Shown piece by piece: positions 15,721 to 22,975 of a stretch of 24,162 bases of DNA; position 1 is the first letter of the stretch; every line of letters begins with the position of its first letter. The DNA lies in assembly GCA_903921135.1 (NCBI GenBank), contig CAIXOY010000373.1, positions 1-24,162 of the forward strand. Reading direction: 5' to 3'. The notes beneath the pieces are model-generated. The model saw only the letters and a program-made list of their open reading frames with translations. It had not been told where the DNA came from and ran no database searches. Made by a program: the position numbers and the translations under genes. This DNA comes from an uncultured Gammaproteobacteria bacterium (GTDB lineage: Bacteria > Pseudomonadota > Gammaproteobacteria > Pseudomonadales > UBA5518).

Positions 15721-16371
15721 TCAGGAGCCCGGGCGCGGTTGGCGTTCCGCCATCCGCCTGCCGAGCCGCCGGATGCCTGCTTCGAGGCGGGCAACGCGAT
15801 TGGCGAGCGCGCGTACGTCGGCGAAGAAGTCCTCGACCTCGGCGCGCGGCGGCGCGAGCCGTGCTTCCTCGTGGATGAATTCCTCGAGGTGACGCTCGAA
15901 ACTCCCGCGTGCACGGCGGCCGAATTCAGCCGAACTGCGTGCGAACCGCCCCACCTGGTGTGCGGGCACATCGCCCACCAGCGTGGCGAGGCGTTGTTCC
16001 CAGTCGAGATCGAGCGCGGAAAGTGCTTTCTCGAGCCCCAGCAGCAGTGCGCTGTCTCCCGAGACCTTGAGTTTCCCGTTCACCAGCGCGGCGGGTTTGT
16101 CCTCGGCGAGCAGCAGGGCGATGAAATCGGAGGTGGCACCGCTCACGGTGCAGTCAGCGCGCGCCTCGAAGTGCCCCACGAGCCGGATGCCCTCGGGCCC
16201 CGGCAGGATGAAAGCGCACAGTTCCGGCACCGTCACCTCGATCTTCAAGGCCTTCCCCGCCAGCGCGCCGACGGATTCCCGGGTGCGGCTGTCCATCGAC
16301 AGGGCGGCGTTGATAGCCCGCTCGAGCCCCGCGAGCGCGGCGGTGTTCAGCGAAGAGATCTCCGCGTTCAT
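15721..16371 (-). CDS. ubiJ: Ubiquinone biosynthesis accessory factor UbiJ (SCP2 domain)
   Basis: A 216-residue protein with an SCP2-type lipid-binding domain in its first half (about 10-115: LAGKALKIEVTVPELCAFILPGPEGIRLVGHF, VSGATSDFIALLL, GKLKVSGDSALLLGLEKAL) and a C-terminal amphipathic, coiled-coil-like helix (about 175-210: EVEDFFADVRALANRVARLEAGIRRLGRR). In E. coli, UbiJ with UbiK scaffolds the soluble ubiquinone metabolon. The start at 16371 overlaps the ubiE stop by four bases, so the two are translationally coupled. The sequence is less conserved than its neighbours, as usual for UbiJ. Confidence 0.92.
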   Translation of the reverse strand: MNAEISSLNTAALAGLERAINAALSMDSRTRESVGALAGKALKIEVTVPELCAFILPGPEGIRLVGHFEARADCTVSGATSDFIALLLAEDKPAALVNGKLKVSGDSALLLGLEKALSALDLDWEQRLATLVGDVPAHQVGRFARSSAEFGRRARGSFERHLEEFIHEEARLAPPRAEVEDFFADVRALANRVARLEAGIRRLGRRMAERQPRPGS

Positions 16372-17123
16372 GCCGCCGACCTGAATCCGCGGTGGATGGC
16401 GACGATGCCGCCGGTCATGTTGTGGTAGTCGCAGCGCTCGAAGCCCGCGTCTTCCATCATGTCGCGCAGCGTGTCCTGGTCCGGGTGCATGCGGATGGAT
16501 TCTGCGAGGTAGCGGTAACTGTCTTCATCGCCCGCGATCAGGCGCCCGATCTTCGGGATCACGCCGAAGGAGTAGGCGTCGTAGAGCTTGCCGAGGAATT
16601 CGCTGGTCGGTTTGGAGAACTCCAGCACCAGCAGCCTGCCGCCGGGTTTGAGCACGCGCAGCATCGACGCGAGCGCCTGCTCCTTGTGTGTGACGTTGCG
16701 CAGACCGAAGGCGATGGTCACGCAGTCGAAGCTGCTCTCGCGGAAGGGCAGGGCCTCGGCATCCGCGAGCACGAACTCGACATTGCCGCAGACGCCTTCA
16801 TCGAGCAGCCGGTCCCGCCCCGTGCCAAGCATCGAAGAGTTGATATCGGAGAGCACCACTTTGCCCGTGGGCCCCACCTCGCGCGAGAAGCGCGAGGTGA
16901 GATCACCCGTGCCGCCCGCAACATCGAGTATCTGCTGGCCGGGGCGAACGCCCGAGAGCTCGATCGCCACCCGCTTCCAGATGCGGTGGATGCCGCCGGA
17001 CATCAGGTCGTTCATCAGGTCGTAGCGGCTGGCGACCGAGTGGAAGACGCCGCCCACCATCCGGACTTTTTCGTCTTCCGGTACTTCCTTGTAGCCGAAG
17101 TGGGTGGTCTTGTCGGTTGGCAT
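16368..17123 (-). CDS. ubiE: Ubiquinone/menaquinone C-methyltransferase UbiE
   Basis: A 251-residue SAM-dependent methyltransferase of quinone synthesis. Family signatures are THFGYKEVPEDEK at the start, VASRYDLMNDLMSGGIHRIWK, the SAM loop ILDVAGGTGDL, and the C-terminal NMTGGIVAIHRGFR. AGAGGAG lies six bases before the ATG at 17123. It follows DUF971 by 18 bases and overlaps ubiJ. In pseudomonads the pha genes are inserted between DUF971 and ubiE; here the two are adjacent. Confidence 0.97.
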   Translation of the reverse strand: MPTDKTTHFGYKEVPEDEKVRMVGGVFHSVASRYDLMNDLMSGGIHRIWKRVAIELSGVRPGQQILDVAGGTGDLTSRFSREVGPTGKVVLSDINSSMLGTGRDRLLDEGVCGNVEFVLADAEALPFRESSFDCVTIAFGLRNVTHKEQALASMLRVLKPGGRLLVLEFSKPTSEFLGKLYDAYSFGVIPKIGRLIAGDEDSYRYLAESIRMHPDQDTLRDMMEDAGFERCDYHNMTGGIVAIHRGFRSAA

Positions 17124-17141
17124 GCGTGCTCCTCTGGGCGC

Positions 17142-17537
17142 TCAGCCCTGGCGGGCTATCAGCACGGGGCCGGACGGATCGCGGCTCGCGCCGGCGACCG
17201 AGATCTGCGCCAGGTAGGCCTCCCACAGGCGCTCCTGCTCCCGGCACAACTCGTGGAGGTAGGACCAGGAGTAGATGCCGCTGTCGTGTCCGTCGCTGAA
17301 GGTGAACTGCAAAGCGTAGTTGCCCACGGATTCGATGGACGTGATGCCGACCATGCGCTTGCCGGTCTGCAGGACCTCCTGCCCCGGGCCGTGGCCGCGC
17401 ACTTCCGCCGAGGGCGAATACACGCGCAGAAGCTCGCAGGGAAGGTGGTAGCGCTCGCCGCCGGCATAGGCGATCTCCAGGCTGCGCGAGGCCTGGTGGA
17501 GGCGGATTTCCGTGGGAATCGCTGCGGTATCGCTCAT
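17142..17537 (-). CDS. DUF971 domain protein (gamma-butyrobetaine hydroxylase-like N-terminal fold)
   Basis: A 131-residue small soluble protein made of one DUF971 domain: PTEIRLHQASRSLEIAYAGGERYHLPCELLRVYSPSAEV at the start and IESVGNYALQFTFSDGHDSGIYSWSYLHEL in the middle. In other proteins this fold is the N-terminal domain of gamma-butyrobetaine dioxygenase, and related domains occur in iron-sulfur cluster factors. The stand-alone version next to hslU is common in gammaproteobacteria, but its function is not established. The start at 17537 is 30 bases downstream of hslU on the same strand. Confidence 0.9.
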   Translation of the reverse strand: MSDTAAIPTEIRLHQASRSLEIAYAGGERYHLPCELLRVYSPSAEVRGHGPGQEVLQTGKRMVGITSIESVGNYALQFTFSDGHDSGIYSWSYLHELCREQERLWEAYLAQISVAGASRDPSGPVLIARQG

Positions 17538-17567
17538 GGGCCGATGGTCTGCCGCGGGGAGGGCAGC

Positions 17568-18899
17568 TTACAGGATATACCGGCTCAAATCCTCATCACG
17601 GGCGAGCTCGCCGAGCTCGGCATCGACGTAGGCCGCATCCACGACGATATGCCAGGGCGCGGTGACCGAGCCTTTGTCAGCGGCCTCGAAGGAAGCGCCC
17701 TCCAGAAGGCGCTCCATCACCGTGTGCAGTCGCCGCGCGCCGATGTTCTCGGTGCGCTCGTTCACCTCGAAGGCCACTTCGGCGAGGCGCCGGATCCCGT
17801 CTGCACGGAACTCCACTCGTACATTCTCGGTGCCGAGCAGCGCCGCATACTGTGCCGTGAGCGATGCATCGGGCTCGGTCAGGATGCGCACGAAATCCTC
17901 GACACCCAGCGCCCCGAGTTCCACGCGGATGGGCAGACGCCCTTGCAGTTCCGGAATGAGGTCCGAGGGTTTGGCCAGGCTGAAAGCCCCCGAGGCGATG
18001 AACAGTATGTGGTCGGTGCGGACCATGCCGTGCTTGGTGCTCACGGTGCAGCCCTCGATCAGCGGCAGCAGGTCGCGCTGCACGCCCTCGCGGGAGACAT
18101 CGGCCCCGGCGTATTCCGAGCGGCGCGCCACCTTGTCTATCTCGTCGATGAACACGATGCCGGTCTGCTCGGCCGCGAGCACCGCGTGGCGCTTGAGCTC
18201 TTCCTCGTTCAGCATGCGTCCGGCTTCTTCGTCGACGAGTTGCGCGAGCGCCGCTTTCACGCTGAGGCGCCGGGATTTCTTCCGTGTCGCGCCCAGGTTG
18301 GCGAACATTCCCTGCAGTTGTCCGCTCAGCTCTTCCATGCCGGGCGGCGTCATGATTTCCACGCCCGCCGGCACTGCCGAGACCTCGATGTCGATCTCCT
18401 TGTCGTCGAGCTCGCCTTCGCGCAACTTTTTGCGCAGGAGCTGCCGTGCGGCGGAGTGTCGGTCGGCGGGCTCCGTGCCGCGTGCGGCCGGCACCAGCGC
18501 ATCGAGCACGCGCTCCTCGGCGGCATCGAGCGCGCGGTCGCGCAGCTTCGCCACCGCGCTCTCGCGGTGCATCTTGATCGAGACGTCGACCAGATCCCGC
18601 ACGATCGACTCCACGTCTCGCCCCACATAGCCCACCTCGGTGAACTTGGTGGCCTCGACTTTCAGGAACGGCGCGTTCGCGAGCCGCGCGAGACGACGGG
18701 CGATCTCGGTCTTGCCCACGCCGGTCGGGCCGATCATCAGGATGTTCTTGGGCGTGATCTCGGTGGCGAGGGCCGTATCGAGCTGCATCCGCCGCCAGCG
18801 GTTGCGCAGTGCCACGGCCACGGCCCGTTTCGCGGCGGTCTGGCCCACGATGTGGCGATCGAGCTCGTGCACGATCTCGCGAGGGGTCATGCTCGACAT
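17568..18899 (-). CDS. hslU: ATP-dependent protease ATPase subunit HslU (ClpY)
   Basis: A 443-residue AAA+ unfoldase that feeds substrates to HslV. It shows MTPREIVHELDRHIVGQ at the N-terminus, Walker A GPTGVGKTE, the pore loop in VEATKFTEVGYVGRDVES, Walker B IVFIDEIDK after the variable I-domain, and the C-terminal peptide DLSRYIL that inserts between HslV subunits to activate them. The ATG at 18899 matches the E. coli N-terminus (MSEMTPREIV). The ribosome site is poor, suggesting coupling to hslV, which ends 17 bases upstream. Confidence 0.98.
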   Translation of the reverse strand: MSSMTPREIVHELDRHIVGQTAAKRAVAVALRNRWRRMQLDTALATEITPKNILMIGPTGVGKTEIARRLARLANAPFLKVEATKFTEVGYVGRDVESIVRDLVDVSIKMHRESAVAKLRDRALDAAEERVLDALVPAARGTEPADRHSAARQLLRKKLREGELDDKEIDIEVSAVPAGVEIMTPPGMEELSGQLQGMFANLGATRKKSRRLSVKAALAQLVDEEAGRMLNEEELKRHAVLAAEQTGIVFIDEIDKVARRSEYAGADVSREGVQRDLLPLIEGCTVSTKHGMVRTDHILFIASGAFSLAKPSDLIPELQGRLPIRVELGALGVEDFVRILTEPDASLTAQYAALLGTENVRVEFRADGIRRLAEVAFEVNERTENIGARRLHTVMERLLEGASFEAADKGSVTAPWHIVVDAAYVDAELGELARDEDLSRYIL

Positions 18900-18916
18900 G
18901 CGGGAAAAATCCTTGC

Positions 18917-19462
18917 TCAGTCCGCCGCCCCGAGTTCCTCGATGCTGCGGTTGTGGTTGGTGTAGATGCAGATGTCGGCGGCGATACCTAGTGCGCTCTC
19001 GACGATCTCGCGGGCGCCGAGCTCAGTGTGCGCCAGCATGGCCCGGGCTGCCGCCTGCGCGTAGGGGCCGCCTGAGCCGATGGCTATCAGCGCATCCTCG
19101 GGTTCTATCACATCACCGTTGCCGGTGATGATCAGGGAGTGTTGCCGGTCGGCCACGGCGAGCAGCGCCTCGAGCCGGCGCAGTGACCGCTCGGTGCGCC
19201 AGGCCTTCGCGAGCTCTACGGCCGCCCGTGCCAACTGGCCCTGATACTTCTCGAGCTGTGCCTCGAAGAGCTCGAACAAGGTGAAGGCGTCCGCGGTGCC
19301 GCCCGCAAAGCCGGCGATCACCCGGCCGTGGTAGAGGCGGCGCACCTTGCGGGCATTCGATTTCATCACGGTGTTGCCCATCGACACCTGTCCGTCACCG
19401 CCGATGGCAACGCAGCCGTTGCGGCGAACCGAGACGATGGTGGTGCCGTGGAACTGTTCCAT
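18917..19462 (-). CDS. hslV: ATP-dependent protease peptidase subunit HslV (ClpQ)
   Basis: A 181-residue proteasome-beta-like peptidase. The catalytic Thr is the first residue of TTIVSVRR, preceded here by a six-residue leader MEQFHG that must be removed. Other signatures are GGDGQVSMGNTVMK, KVRRLYHGRVIAGFAGGTADAFTLFE, and the C-terminal IAADICIYTNHN. GAGG lies six bases before the ATG at 19462 and there is no start codon closer to the Thr. With HslU it forms the heat-shock protease HslVU. A sigma-32 promoter lies about 50 bases upstream. Confidence 0.98.
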   Translation of the reverse strand: MEQFHGTTIVSVRRNGCVAIGGDGQVSMGNTVMKSNARKVRRLYHGRVIAGFAGGTADAFTLFELFEAQLEKYQGQLARAAVELAKAWRTERSLRRLEALLAVADRQHSLIITGNGDVIEPEDALIAIGSGGPYAQAAARAMLAHTELGAREIVESALGIAADICIYTNHNRSIEELGAAD

Positions 19463-19508
19463 GCGTGCCTCGCGAGTTTGCTGTGCCCGGCAAGGGGCAA
19501 CGGGGCGG

Positions 19509-19536
19509 ATATGGGGGCAGCGGCTCCGGTTTCAAC
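19509..19536 (-). promoter_or_regulatory. Sigma-32 (RpoH) heat-shock promoter of hslVU
   Basis: On the minus strand GTTGAAA (19530-19536) and CCCCATAT (19509-19516) are separated by 13 bases, close to the RpoH consensus CTTGAAA-N11-16-CCCCATNT. Transcription would start near 19502, giving a leader of about 40 bases. The element lies entirely within the 92-base gap between the SPOR gene and hslV. Confidence 0.88.
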
Positions 19537-19554
19537 CGTTGCCGCAGCCTTTGC

Positions 19555-20223
19555 CTAGCGGACGTCTATGCCCTGGTCCTTGAGTGCGCCGCGGGCGCCG
19601 GACAGTTCCGCCGCGTCAGGGAAGGGGCCTACCTGCACCCGGTAGCGCGCGCCCTCGGCGGCCCCGGCAACGGTCACGACGCGCGCGGGGTAGCCAAGTA
19701 GGGTGATGTCCGCCCGGCGGCGGTTCGCATCTGCCTCGTCACGGAAGGCGCCGGCTTGCAGGGTGAGTGTCACAGGCTCGGGGACTTCCACCGGCGCCTT
19801 GGCCGCGGCGGGCTTCGGCGCCGTAGCCGGCACGGGGGCAGGTGTCGGCGTCAGCGAGGTATCGAGCTTTGCGTTTTCGGGAGGAGATGTCTTTGCCGGT
19901 GCGGCAGCGGACGGTTTTTCACTCGCTGCCGGCTCGGTGGGGGCCGGCTTGTCCACCGTGATCTTCGGCAGGTCGGAGTAGAAGCTGAATTCGGGCTTGC
20001 GTTGAGGGGGGGGCGGTGTCGGCGCTGCTTCGGCGGTAACCGACGCAGGAGCGCTTGCCACTGCGGGCCGTGCCGGGCCGGTCGCAAGCGTAGCGAGGTA
20101 CACCAGGAAACTCAGCAGCACACCCAGCACCAGCCCGCTTACGAACCACATCCAGGGGGGCGAGGAGCCCTTGTTCTCGCGGGTGTTTCGCGCGGCACGC
20201 TGTCTGGCGAAATCGTGGGTCAT
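19555..20223 (-). CDS. SPOR-domain membrane protein (FtsN-like)
   Basis: A 222-residue bitopic inner-membrane protein. A short basic cytoplasmic part is followed by one membrane helix (about 24-48, WMWFVSGLVLGVLLSFLVYLATLA), a long Pro/Ala/Lys-rich periplasmic linker (about 55-145), and a C-terminal SPOR domain (about 150-222, VTLTLQAGAFRDEADANRRRADI ... YRVQVGPF). SPOR domains bind denuded septal peptidoglycan, so the protein likely acts at the division site. Its position beside hslV and near priA matches FtsN-like genes in related bacteria. The ATG at 20223 starts the MTHDFARQRA segment. The open frame reaches 20283, but those extra residues lack conservation signs. A GC stem-loop lies at 20248-20271 in the leader. 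Confidence 0.88.
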   Translation of the reverse strand: MTHDFARQRAARNTRENKGSSPPWMWFVSGLVLGVLLSFLVYLATLATGPARPAVASAPASVTAEAAPTPPPPQRKPEFSFYSDLPKITVDKPAPTEPAASEKPSAAAPAKTSPPENAKLDTSLTPTPAPVPATAPKPAAAKAPVEVPEPVTLTLQAGAFRDEADANRRRADITLLGYPARVVTVAGAAEGARYRVQVGPFPDAAELSGARGALKDQGIDVR

Positions 20224-20322
20224 GCGACGGCTCGTGTGGCTCGTGCCGCGCGCCCCGGACGGGTGGCGCGCTGGCGGAGCCAATTATTGACCCACATTCC
20301 CGATCACGCCATCCGGGCGCAC

Positions 20323-22530
20323 TCATCCTCCCTCGAGCGGATCCACATCGACCTGCCAGCGCTCCTGCGCTGAGAAGCGATGCGCATCCAGCAGCCGGCA
20401 GGCCTGCTCCAGCGCGGCATGCAGGGGCGCGCGCCGCGCATCGCGAAGCAGCAACTGGATGCGGTAGCGCCCGGCCCTTCGTGCCATCTGTGCCGGCACC
20501 GGGCCTGTCAGCTCAAGATCGGGAAAGCTCTTTCTCAGCTGGCGTTTCAGCGAGTCCAGCAGCTCGGTGGCGCTGCGCTCGCTGGGGCTTTCGACCCGCA
20601 GCACCGCCATGTGGCCGAAGGGAGGCAATCCCCTGCTCTCGCGCTCCGCGAGTATCGGGTCGATGAAGGCGCGGTAGCCGCCCTGCAGCAGGCGCTCCAT
20701 CCACGGGTGCTTCGGGTGCAGTGTCTGCACGATGACCTCGCCGGGTCGCTCCGCGCGCCCTGCTCTGCCGCCCACCTGCACCAGCAACTGGCCCGTGCGT
20801 TCTGCCGCGCGGTAATCGGCGCTGAAGAGCCCGCCGTCCAGATCCACGATCACGGCCAGCGTGACGGCGGGAAAATGGTGCCCCTTCGCCAGCATCTGCG
20901 TGCCGACCAGGATGCAGGGTTCCCCTGAGACGGTGTCCTCGTAAAGGCGGTCCATGGCGGCGATGCCCTGCATGGTGCCCCGGTCTATGCGGCGTACCGG
21001 GAATGAGGGGAAATGCCGTTGCAGGGTGTGCTCGGTGCGTTCCGTCCCCGCGCCGAGTGCCAACAGGCGTGCGCTGTGGCAGCCAGGGCAACTCGCAGGG
21101 GCAGGCATGCGCGTATCGCAGTGGTGGCACCAGAGCAGATTGCGCGCACGGTGGAGGGTGAGCCGCGCATCGCAATGGTGGCAATCGGCCATCCAGCCGC
21201 AGTCCGAGCAGGACAGCACCGGCGCCCAGCCCCTCCGGTTCAGGAACACCAGCACCTGGTTTCCCGCGCCGAGTTGCGATCCGATGGCGTCTATCGCCTC
21301 GGCGCACAGGCCGCCGTCCAGCGTTTGGCCACGGATATCCAGCATCCGCGTGGAGGGAGCGCTCGCGCCACCTGCGCGCTCAGGCAGTTCCAGATGCCTG
21401 AACCGTCCGCTGCGGCAGTTGGCCAGGCTCTCGGTCGAGGGGGTCGCACTCCCCAGCAACACCGGGATGTTGCGTTGGCGCGCGCGGTAGACCGCGAGGT
21501 CGCGGGCGGAGTACCGGAAGCCTTCCTGCTGCTTGAAGGAGCTGTCGTGCTCCTCGTCCACCACGATGACACCGAGATCCGGCATCGGCGTGAACAGCGC
21601 GGAGCGGGTACCTATCAGCACCCGGAGCTGCCCCGTGGCCGCTTGCCGCCAGGTGCGTTCGCGCTCGCGATCCCCGAGGCCCGAGTGCAGTACGCCCACT
21701 TTCGATCCGAAGCGCTGCACAAAACGTTGCCGCGTCTGCGGCGTGAGGCCTATCTCGGGCACCAGCACCAGCGCCTGTTTGCCCTCGGCCAGCACGCCTT
21801 CTATCAGCCGGAGGTAGACCTCGGTCTTGCCGCTGCCGGTCACGCCTTCGAGCAGGCTGCAGCAGAATCCGCCCGACGTCCCTGACAGTGCCTGCAGTGC
21901 GGCCTCCTGAGCCGGGCTCGGGCGCGGGGGCGCTGGCGGTGTCTCGAACCCGACCGCGCTCTTGTCCACCGGCTCCACGAAGGGCTCGGAAAAAGCGAGT
22001 CCGCGGGCCTGCAAGCTGCGCAGGTGGGCCGGCTGGATCCCCGCAAGGCGGCACGCGGCATCGCTGGCGGTGCCTTGCTCCCGCAGGAAGGCGAGTGCCG
22101 CGGCCAACCGTGGCGAGCGCGATAGGGCGGAGGCCGGCAGAGCCCCGGACTCGGGAGTGGCGCACCATTGGCGCGGGGTGCGGATCACTGCCTTGGGCAG
22201 GCTGCGCAGTGCCGTCGGCAGTGTGTTCACCACCGCTTCGCCAGGCATTGCGTGGTAGTAACGCGCGGCGAAGAGGCAGAGGTCGAGGATGTCCGGGGGC
22301 AGGAGTGGTTCGGGGTCAGGGAACGCGATGGCATGCTTCAGCTTGCCCCCGGAGAGGGCGCTGCCGGACACCACCTCGACCACTACCCCCATAACCCGTC
22401 GCTTGCCGAGAGGGACGAGCACCCGCATCCCCGCGGCCGCCGCGGGCGTTGCGTCCGGCGGTGGCAGGTAGTCGAGTGTCTGGCGCAGCGGCGCGGGGAC
22501 GGCCACGCGGAGTATCAGGTCGTCGGGCAT
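20323..22530 (-). CDS. priA: Primosomal replication restart helicase PriA
   Basis: A 735-residue superfamily 2 DNA helicase that reloads the replisome at stalled forks. The N-terminal 3'-DNA-binding domain (about 1-105, LRVAVPAPLRQTLDYLPP) is followed by a winged helix, the helicase core with Walker A GVTGSGKTE, DEEHDSSFKQ (motif II) and GSATPSTES (motif III), and eight zinc-binding Cys in four pairs (CSDCGW, CHHCDAR, CHHCDTR, CPGCHS). Motifs V and VI follow as ILVGTQMLAKGHHFP and QVGGRAGR. The ATG at 22530 fits the family N-terminus. It is divergent from rpmE. argS, which follows priA in pseudomonads, is absent. Confidence 0.98.
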   Translation of the reverse strand: MPDDLILRVAVPAPLRQTLDYLPPPDATPAAAAGMRVLVPLGKRRVMGVVVEVVSGSALSGGKLKHAIAFPDPEPLLPPDILDLCLFAARYYHAMPGEAVVNTLPTALRSLPKAVIRTPRQWCATPESGALPASALSRSPRLAAALAFLREQGTASDAACRLAGIQPAHLRSLQARGLAFSEPFVEPVDKSAVGFETPPAPPRPSPAQEAALQALSGTSGGFCCSLLEGVTGSGKTEVYLRLIEGVLAEGKQALVLVPEIGLTPQTRQRFVQRFGSKVGVLHSGLGDRERERTWRQAATGQLRVLIGTRSALFTPMPDLGVIVVDEEHDSSFKQQEGFRYSARDLAVYRARQRNIPVLLGSATPSTESLANCRSGRFRHLELPERAGGASAPSTRMLDIRGQTLDGGLCAEAIDAIGSQLGAGNQVLVFLNRRGWAPVLSCSDCGWMADCHHCDARLTLHRARNLLWCHHCDTRMPAPASCPGCHSARLLALGAGTERTEHTLQRHFPSFPVRRIDRGTMQGIAAMDRLYEDTVSGEPCILVGTQMLAKGHHFPAVTLAVIVDLDGGLFSADYRAAERTGQLLVQVGGRAGRAERPGEVIVQTLHPKHPWMERLLQGGYRAFIDPILAERESRGLPPFGHMAVLRVESPSERSATELLDSLKRQLRKSFPDLELTGPVPAQMARRAGRYRIQLLLRDARRAPLHAALEQACRLLDAHRFSAQERWQVDVDPLEGG

Positions 22531-22612
22531 GCGCGGGCAGTGGCGTCGGGACGCGGGCGGCGGAGTCTATCACCGGTTCCCGGGCCTTTTTCCACAGTCG
22601 GTGAAGCCGGGC

Positions 22613-22641
22613 TTGCCATGCCTTTGCGGGCAACCTAGTAT
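22613..22641 (+). promoter_or_regulatory. Sigma-70 promoter of rpmE
   Basis: TTGCCA (22613-22618, five of six consensus positions) and TAGTAT (22636-22641) are separated by exactly 17 bases. Transcription would begin near 22648, about 74 bases before the rpmE ATG. Confidence 0.72.
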
Positions 22642-22656
22642 GCCGGGCTCTTTTTT

Positions 22657-22715
22657 GGCGGCCTGAATGGTCGCCGCAGCCAGCCCCGCCATGCATCAGG
22701 GGCGCCTCCGGAGGC
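22657..22715 (+). promoter_or_regulatory. Structured leader of rpmE, possible bL31 autoregulation element
   Basis: The leader holds a 7-bp stem with one G-U pair (GGCGGCC 22657-22663 with GGTCGCC 22669-22675, loop TGAAT). Further on, a perfect palindrome GCCTCCGGAGGC (22704-22715) contains the Shine-Dalgarno GGAGG, so the ribosome site can pair with the upstream GCCT. Leaders for bL31 are known in gammaproteobacteria; whether this one belongs to that class needs a covariance-model search. Confidence 0.45.
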
Positions 22716-22721
22716 CACACC

Positions 22722-22937
22722 ATGAAAGCCGATATCCACCCGAAGTACGGCGCGCTCACCGCTAGCTGCGGTTGCGGCAACGTGATCCAGACCCGCTCCA
22801 CGCTGGCGCGTGAACTGAGCCTCGACGTCTGCTCCAAGTGCCACCCGTTCTACTCCGGCAAGCAGAAGGTCCTGGACGCCGGTGGTCGCATCGACCGCTT
22901 CAAGAAGCGTTTTGGCGCAGCCGCCTCGCGCCGCTGA
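22722..22937 (+). CDS. rpmE: 50S ribosomal protein bL31, zinc-binding (C+) form
   Basis: A 71-residue ribosomal protein of usual length. It has the N-terminal MKADIHPKY and the four-Cys zinc site, with Cys16 and Cys18 in SCGCGN and Cys37 and Cys40 in VCSKCHPFYSGKQ. This marks the zinc-containing paralogue, which is expressed when zinc is sufficient; the Cys-free ykgM type is not in the window. GGAGG lies seven bases before the ATG at 22722. The basic C-terminus RFKKRFGAAASRR is typical. It is divergent from priA, and its probable terminator lies 50 bases after the stop. Confidence 0.98.
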   Translation: MKADIHPKYGALTASCGCGNVIQTRSTLARELSLDVCSKCHPFYSGKQKVLDAGGRIDRFKKRFGAAASRR

Positions 22938-22975
22938 TTGCCCCGGGCAACGCGTTCGCCGCGTCGCCGCCGCTC

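Noticed and set aside
14039..15892. A 617-codon plus-strand open frame opposite ubiB.
   Set aside because: It mirrors the UbiB codons in the complementary frame and has no ribosome site or family resemblance.
16392..18965. An 857-codon open frame on the plus strand opposite ubiE, DUF971 and hslU.
   Set aside because: It is antisense to three certain genes, is rich in His/Arg/Ala/Gly as GC-rich mirror frames are, and shows no domain. It is a codon-bias shadow.
20248..20271. GC stem-loop GCGCGCC...GGCGCGC between priA and the SPOR gene, considered as a terminator.
   Set aside because: No T-run on either strand and a ten-base loop; simple GC-rich self-complementarity is likely.
22531..22612. 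Possible sigma-70 promoter for priA based on TAGACT on the minus strand near 22563.
   Set aside because: No -35 at 16-18 bases; a single loose hexamer in GC-rich DNA is not enough.
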